Virus record (IMG/VR): IMGVR_UViG_3300036846_000316
Coordinates: 1 to 63,582 of that record
Length of the DNA stretch: 63,582 bases
Strand: one strand, 5' to 3'
Source of the DNA: a virus
Part shown: positions 60,336 to 63,582 of the stretch, piece after piece
How positions within the stretch are numbered: position 1 is the stretch's first letter
Layout: every line of letters starts with the position of its first letter
The notes under the pieces: model-generated
The model's database searches: none
Seen by the model: the letters and a program-made list of their open reading frames with translations, nothing else
Told to the model about the DNA's origin: nothing
Position numbers and translations under genes: made by a program

Positions 60336-60365
60336 GCGCCCGGGGCAATCACGCCCGGGGCGTGA
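60336..60365 (+). promoter_or_regulatory. 17-bp palindrome, copy 19 (G centre) with truncated direct copy
   Basis: Exact copy at 60349-60365, preceded two bases upstream by the partial copy GCGCCCGGGGC (60336-60346) in the same orientation. Confidence 0.9.
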
Positions 60366-60417
60366 CGTGAGTAGCGTAAGCGTACAGCGTACCAACCTCA
60401 AAATGTGGAGTGTCAAA

Positions 60418-60942
60418 ATGTGTGAAGGTTCGATCCATGTCGCACACCGGCAGGCCAAGGAACAGGAGACCTTGGTCGTGCAGACGATCCCCCACCACGG
60501 GATCAAGGGCTACTACCCGGCCGATGGCCAGCCCAACAGCAAGCTGGTCTGCATCCGGGGCATCACCAAGGACGCCGTGATCCACGAACTGCGGATCATG
60601 GAAGGTCAGCGCTGCCCGCGCGGCTTCGAGAAGTATGTCGGGCAGAAGAACCTCAAGGTCACGCTGATCCATGCGGGCTACGCCGACTGGATCGTGTTCG
60701 GTGACGACAACGTCAACGATGCGAATAAGCGGCTCGCGCTCGGCTTCGTCGCCGACGGCGTGCGCGTCGACATCGGCATCCCGGCGATCACCGGGGACAA
60801 GGGCGTCGACGCGGTCAAGGCCGCGCTCGTCGAGCAGGACAAGATCGGCGTCGAGAAGACCGGTCTCAGCATGACCGCGAACGCGATCCGCAAGCGGCTC
60901 GCGCGGTTCAATGCCAAGGTCAAGGCGCAGGCCAAGGTCTAG
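60418..60942 (+). CDS. Hypothetical early protein
   Basis: 174 residues, alpha/beta, with a basic C-terminus. ATG 60418 has TGGAG ten bases upstream; ATG 60403 is an alternative. It is followed by a UUCG hairpin. No family recognised. Confidence 0.6.
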   Translation: MCEGSIHVAHRQAKEQETLVVQTIPHHGIKGYYPADGQPNSKLVCIRGITKDAVIHELRIMEGQRCPRGFEKYVGQKNLKVTLIHAGYADWIVFGDDNVNDANKRLALGFVADGVRVDIGIPAITGDKGVDAVKAALVEQDKIGVEKTGLSMTANAIRKRLARFNAKVKAQAKV

Positions 60943-60959
60943 CACTCAAACGCGATGGG

Positions 60960-60988
60960 TGGGGCGGCTTCGGCCGCCCCATTCATTA
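60960..60988 (+). terminator. Terminator-like UUCG hairpin
   Basis: TGGGGCGGC-TTCG-GCCGCCCCA, a 9-bp stem with a stable tetraloop, followed by a weak T-run (TTCATT). Probably a terminator. Confidence 0.65.
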
Positions 60989-60997
60989 GAAACTGAC

Positions 60998-61025
60998 TTG
61001 CATATGAATACTAATGTAGTAATAT
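60998..61025 (+). promoter_or_regulatory. Candidate promoter
   Basis: TTGCAT (60998-61003), 16-bp spacer, TAATAT (61020-61025), 25 bases upstream of ATG 61051, in a locally AT-rich stretch. Confidence 0.5.
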
Positions 61026-61050
61026 CCAGTCACTCAAACGGAGGACGACA

Positions 61051-61890
61051 ATGTCAGTGGCCAAGGCACACGCGGCGATGACCAGCCCACTATCGACCCC
61101 GTCACCGCACGACAATCTCGAACCCTTCAGGCAAAGCTTCTTCGACCAGTGTGAACAGTTCGGCAGCAACGCCGGGGCAGGTGACACGTCGAAGGTTGGC
61201 TGGTTTCAGGCGACATGTGAAGCGGCGTGGCAAGGCTACGTGTCGCCGGGCGCGCGCCGCAAGCCGGGCGATCCGCCCAACGATGCCGAGATCGCCTACA
61301 CGCGCTACGCCAACGCCCGCCAGAAGAAAGCGGGCGAGTTGGGCCGCAAGCTGCAGGGTGCCGATCCCAAGAACACCGACTATCGTACGCGGGTCAACGA
61401 AGCCAACACCATGATCAAGCTGGGCTCGATGCCAATCATCCACGACACCGATCAGGGTGGGCTGGGCGTGTTCAATCGCACGCTGCAGATCATCCGCACG
61501 ACCGAGGAGATCAAGGGTCAGGTCGACGACATGCTGCTCAACATTGCGCGCGCCCAGTTCGACAAGCCCGACGTGCCGCTCAATGACGACGAGATCAGGC
61601 AGGTGCTGATCCCCGAGAAGGAGGACGACAAGCCGCCGACGCCCGAGGTCGAACTGTGGGGTAACGTGATGCGCCAGATCGAGAGCATCATGCACAAGAA
61701 ATTCCCCGAGACGTCGGGCACCAGTCAGGATGCCAAGACGGCACTCAATGCCACGATCCGCCAGATCGACAAGCTGGGTGGCACGGCGGCCATGGCCAAG
61801 GCGCGCGCCAAGGCGGCAGAGAAGGACGCCAAGGACAAGGCGGCGCGGCAGGTGCAGCGGCAAGGCGCGCGAAAAGGTAAAAAGAAGTAA
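61051..61890 (+). CDS. Hypothetical early protein
   Basis: 279 residues, largely helical and ending in a very basic Lys/Arg/Ala-rich tail (about 245-279) suggestive of nucleic-acid binding. GGAGG precedes the ATG. Own candidate promoter. No family recognised. Confidence 0.6.
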   Translation: MSVAKAHAAMTSPLSTPSPHDNLEPFRQSFFDQCEQFGSNAGAGDTSKVGWFQATCEAAWQGYVSPGARRKPGDPPNDAEIAYTRYANARQKKAGELGRKLQGADPKNTDYRTRVNEANTMIKLGSMPIIHDTDQGGLGVFNRTLQIIRTTEEIKGQVDDMLLNIARAQFDKPDVPLNDDEIRQVLIPEKEDDKPPTPEVELWGNVMRQIESIMHKKFPETSGTSQDAKTALNATIRQIDKLGGTAAMAKARAKAAEKDAKDKAARQVQRQGARKGKKK

Positions 61891-61894
61891 CGAG

Positions 61895-62065
61895 GTCTGA
61901 CGCCCGTCCGCCTACAGACGGACAGACCAAGCAATGCCCGGCTGGGGATAAGACCGAGAAGCCGGGTGTGGATGGGGGTGGCGAGTAGCCGTCTAAGGGG
62001 ATCACATCCCGATGACGTTAGCCACCCCCGTTCGTGGTCACGCACTCGGCGCAGGTATGCGCCGA
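61895..62065 (+). ncRNA. Candidate structured RNA with multiple hairpins
   Basis: Four consecutive foldable elements in a gene-free gap: GTCTG...CAGAC enclosing GTCCG/CGGAC (61895-61927); CCCGGCT/AGCCGGG (61937-61966); GGGGGTGGC/GCCACCCCC (61974-62029) enclosing GGGAT/ATCCC; and TCGGCGCA/TGCGCCGA (62046-62065). A palindrome copy follows. No protein frame of interest. Candidate small RNA, riboregulator or leader of the gene at 62133. Confidence 0.5.
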
Positions 62066-62082
62066 CGTGTACAACGGGGCGT

Positions 62083-62099
62083 TCACGCCCCGGGCGTGA
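62083..62099 (+). promoter_or_regulatory. 17-bp palindrome, copy 20 (C centre)
   Basis: Exact copy at the end of the hairpin-rich segment and 33 bases upstream of ATG 62133. Confidence 0.9.
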
Positions 62100-62132
62100 C
62101 ATGTGAACCCAATGACAAGTGAGGATTGTACA

Positions 62133-62690
62133 ATGCAGGCCAAGCCAGCAACCAAGGAGTTCGTCGAATGGCTCCGCAAGAATGTCGGCGAGTTGATCCC
62201 GATGACCAAGAAGCTGATCGCCAGTGGTGAGCCGCATGTGCCCGCGCTGTTCGTCTTCCCCAAGGACGGCGAACTCAGCGTGCAGATCATGTCGATGGCT
62301 CCGTTCTTCGAGGCCGGGACAGAAGGCAAGGACTTGGTGTCGATGCTCCATCAGAAGGTCGGCGAGGACGATGAGGTCGAGTGCGCCGTGCTGGTGGTCG
62401 AAGCCTACGTGATCCACGCCAAGATCAACGACCCGCGCGCCAAGGAGATCGACATGACCAAGTCTCTCGCCGATCACCCAATGCGGGAAGAAGCGGTGAC
62501 GTTCAACGCCATCAACCATGGCATGCAGTTGATCGCGACCTACATCATCAAGCGACCGGACAACACGATCAACGACACATGGGATCACCTGATGGACCCG
62601 CGCGTCGGCATCCTCGAAGGCGAGGGGGCGGGCGAAGGCGTGACCGCTGCCGTCGGTCGCATGGTGCTGGACGACCGCAACATTCACTAG
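62133..62690 (+). CDS. Hypothetical early protein
   Basis: 185 residues, alpha/beta. GAGGA lies ten bases upstream of ATG 62133. No family recognised. It is followed by a string of coupled small genes that runs through the window junction. Confidence 0.6.
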   Translation: MQAKPATKEFVEWLRKNVGELIPMTKKLIASGEPHVPALFVFPKDGELSVQIMSMAPFFEAGTEGKDLVSMLHQKVGEDDEVECAVLVVEAYVIHAKINDPRAKEIDMTKSLADHPMREEAVTFNAINHGMQLIATYIIKRPDNTINDTWDHLMDPRVGILEGEGAGEGVTAAVGRMVLDDRNIH

Positions 62691-62700
62691 GGGGGCTGCG

Positions 62701-62907
62701 ATGATACTCGTTTGGATACTACTGTTCATCGTCATCGTGCTGGCCGGTGCGGTGGTCGGCATGGGGTTCAAGATGCAACGCATGGAGGAGACGCAGCAGG
62801 CGATCATGGACTGGCTGATCGTCGAGTTCCGCAACAGCCGCAAGCCGCAGTACTCGCTGAAGATCGGCGACAAGGTCATCATCCCGGGGGCGATCAATGA
62901 GCGTTGA
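62701..62907 (+). CDS. Small membrane-anchored protein
   Basis: 68 residues. N-terminal membrane helix (about 2-22) and a charged cytoplasmic part. It overlaps the next gene by 11 bases. Function unknown. Confidence 0.6.
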   Translation: MILVWILLFIVIVLAGAVVGMGFKMQRMEETQQAIMDWLIVEFRNSRKPQYSLKIGDKVIIPGAINER

Positions 62908-63154
62908 CGACTATCCCCTGCGCGCCAAGGACGGGCTGGCGATCACCGTGACCGAGACCTACCTGAAGCTGGTCGACCTCACGGTAGCGACGCAGAACCC
63001 CAACACGCTGCGTCTGTTCATGGACATGATGAACGTGCCCGGCGAGGATCGGCTGGCCTTCCTCGAATGCCTGTCGGACCGCAAGGCCCGGCTGCAGGAC
63101 ACGTTGCGCCAGCAGATCAGCATGGTCGCCACCTTGAAGCGTCAAGCGCAATGA
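62897..63154 (+). CDS. Hypothetical helical protein
   Basis: 85 residues, helical, with a coiled-coil C-terminus. Coupled to both neighbours. No family recognised. Confidence 0.55.
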   Translation: MSVDDYPLRAKDGLAITVTETYLKLVDLTVATQNPNTLRLFMDMMNVPGEDRLAFLECLSDRKARLQDTLRQQISMVATLKRQAQ

Positions 63155-63435
63155 AGGATTACCCGATCCCGACCTGCTTCTGCTTGAAGTGTGGCCACAC
63201 CTTCGACCGCAGCAGCAACCTGACCGGCAGGGGATCGCCCGACCCGGGCGATCTCACGCTCTGCATCCAGTGCGGCAGCATGCTGAAGTTCAACGCCGAC
63301 ATGACGGTGGGCTTGGTCGACGAGGCGACCGAGCTACGCGATATGCCTATCGAGAAGCGCGCCTTCATCGAGAAGGCGAAGTGGGCCATCGACATGGCCC
63401 GTCACATGCACCCACCAAAGGAGACGAAACACTAA
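63151..63435 (+). CDS. Zinc-ribbon protein
   Basis: 94 residues. 'CLKCGH' and 'CIQCGS' form a zinc ribbon (about residues 11-50), with a helical C-terminus. The ATG overlaps the previous stop (ATGA). Its last 16 codons are repeated at window position 1. Confidence 0.7.
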   Translation: MKDYPIPTCFCLKCGHTFDRSSNLTGRGSPDPGDLTLCIQCGSMLKFNADMTVGLVDEATELRDMPIEKRAFIEKAKWAIDMARHMHPPKETKH

Positions 63436-63582
63436 CAGCACTCAGCAAGCGTAAACGTAAACGTAAACGTAAAACGTTGGAGGAACTAATGTCTAAAGTG
63501 AAAAGAGGAACCAATGGGATTGATCTATATCGGAATGGCCTTGATCGCCATCTTGGGGATGGGGGGCGGGGTGGTCGGCTAT
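63385..63582. repeat. Terminal overlap, right copy
   Basis: Same as 1-192 apart from one additional GTAAAC unit at 63451-63468. See the left copy. Confidence 0.95.
63514..63582 (+). CDS. 5' end of the first membrane protein (partial)
   Basis: First 23 codons of the gene complete at 124-306, present because the window overlaps itself. Confidence 0.9.
   Translation, partial: MGLIYIGMALIAILGMGGGVVGY

Noticed and set aside
1157-62099. The 17-bp palindromes as intrinsic terminators
   Set aside because: None is followed by a T-run, several are inside genes, and real terminators with T-runs are present elsewhere (11290, 55612, 56573).
1157-62099. A CRISPR array
   Set aside because: Copies are 0.1-10 kb apart with no regular spacers and lie between or inside genes.
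1-63582. Temperate lifestyle (integrase, repressor, attachment site)
   Set aside because: No integrase or recombinase was found. The HTH protein at 7834 and the winged-helix protein at 318 could be regulators, but nothing else supports lysogeny.

Overview
The window is an essentially complete genome of a tailed bacteriophage. Positions 1-192 recur at 63385-63582, so the sequence closes into a circle of about 63.4 kb. The two overlap copies differ only by one GTAAAC unit. DNA is GC-rich. The late genes match a short-tailed (podovirus-like) plan: portal, scaffold, capsid, tail-tube A-like and B-like proteins, and three very large internal (ejection) proteins. I see no single-subunit RNA polymerase and no integrase. 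An alphaproteobacterial, probably Rhizobiales, host is suggested by a ChvI/OmpR-type winged-helix protein, a J-domain-like protein typical of proteobacterial mobile elements, a DUF3309 protein and a tRNA-His lacking G-1. That is inference.

Layout. (1) 54.8-63.4 kb and 1-18.9 kb, plus strand: early and replication genes. There are many tiny membrane proteins and unknowns, a MoxR-type AAA+ ATPase paired with a VWA metallopeptidase-like protein, a family A DNA polymerase with 3'-5' exonuclease, a Cas4/RecB-like nuclease, a VRR-NUC nuclease, an SNF2-type helicase and a primase-helicase. (2) 18.9-46.9 kb, minus strand: virion genes, read from portal (46.9 kb) down to an HNH nuclease (18.9 kb), many overlapping by 1-4 bases. 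(3) 47.0-49.0 kb, plus strand: small and large terminase. (4) 48.9-54.5 kb, minus strand: tailspike, DHH phosphoesterase, M15 endolysin, a Tad2-like (DUF2829) candidate anti-Thoeris protein, tRNA-His, a GIY-YIG-like protein and a J-domain-like protein.

The most striking feature is a 17-bp hyphenated palindrome, TCACGCC(C)(C/G)GGGCGTGA. It occurs 18 times exactly and twice with one substitution, on both strands and in every module. It usually lies 2-80 bases upstream of a start codon. Five copies are inside reading frames, in different frames, so it is a nucleic-acid signal rather than a protein motif. Both variants change the leading TCA to TAA, and in both that TAA is the stop codon of the preceding gene. 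This looks like a genome-wide regulatory or processing signal specific to this phage.

Other items of note are a hairpin-dense 170-base non-coding segment (about 61.9-62.07 kb), a 465-base AT-rich gap with a 13-bp inverted repeat (candidate origin), a secreted almost pure Gly/Ser protein, and a short FAxGG-type peptide motif shared by many late proteins.
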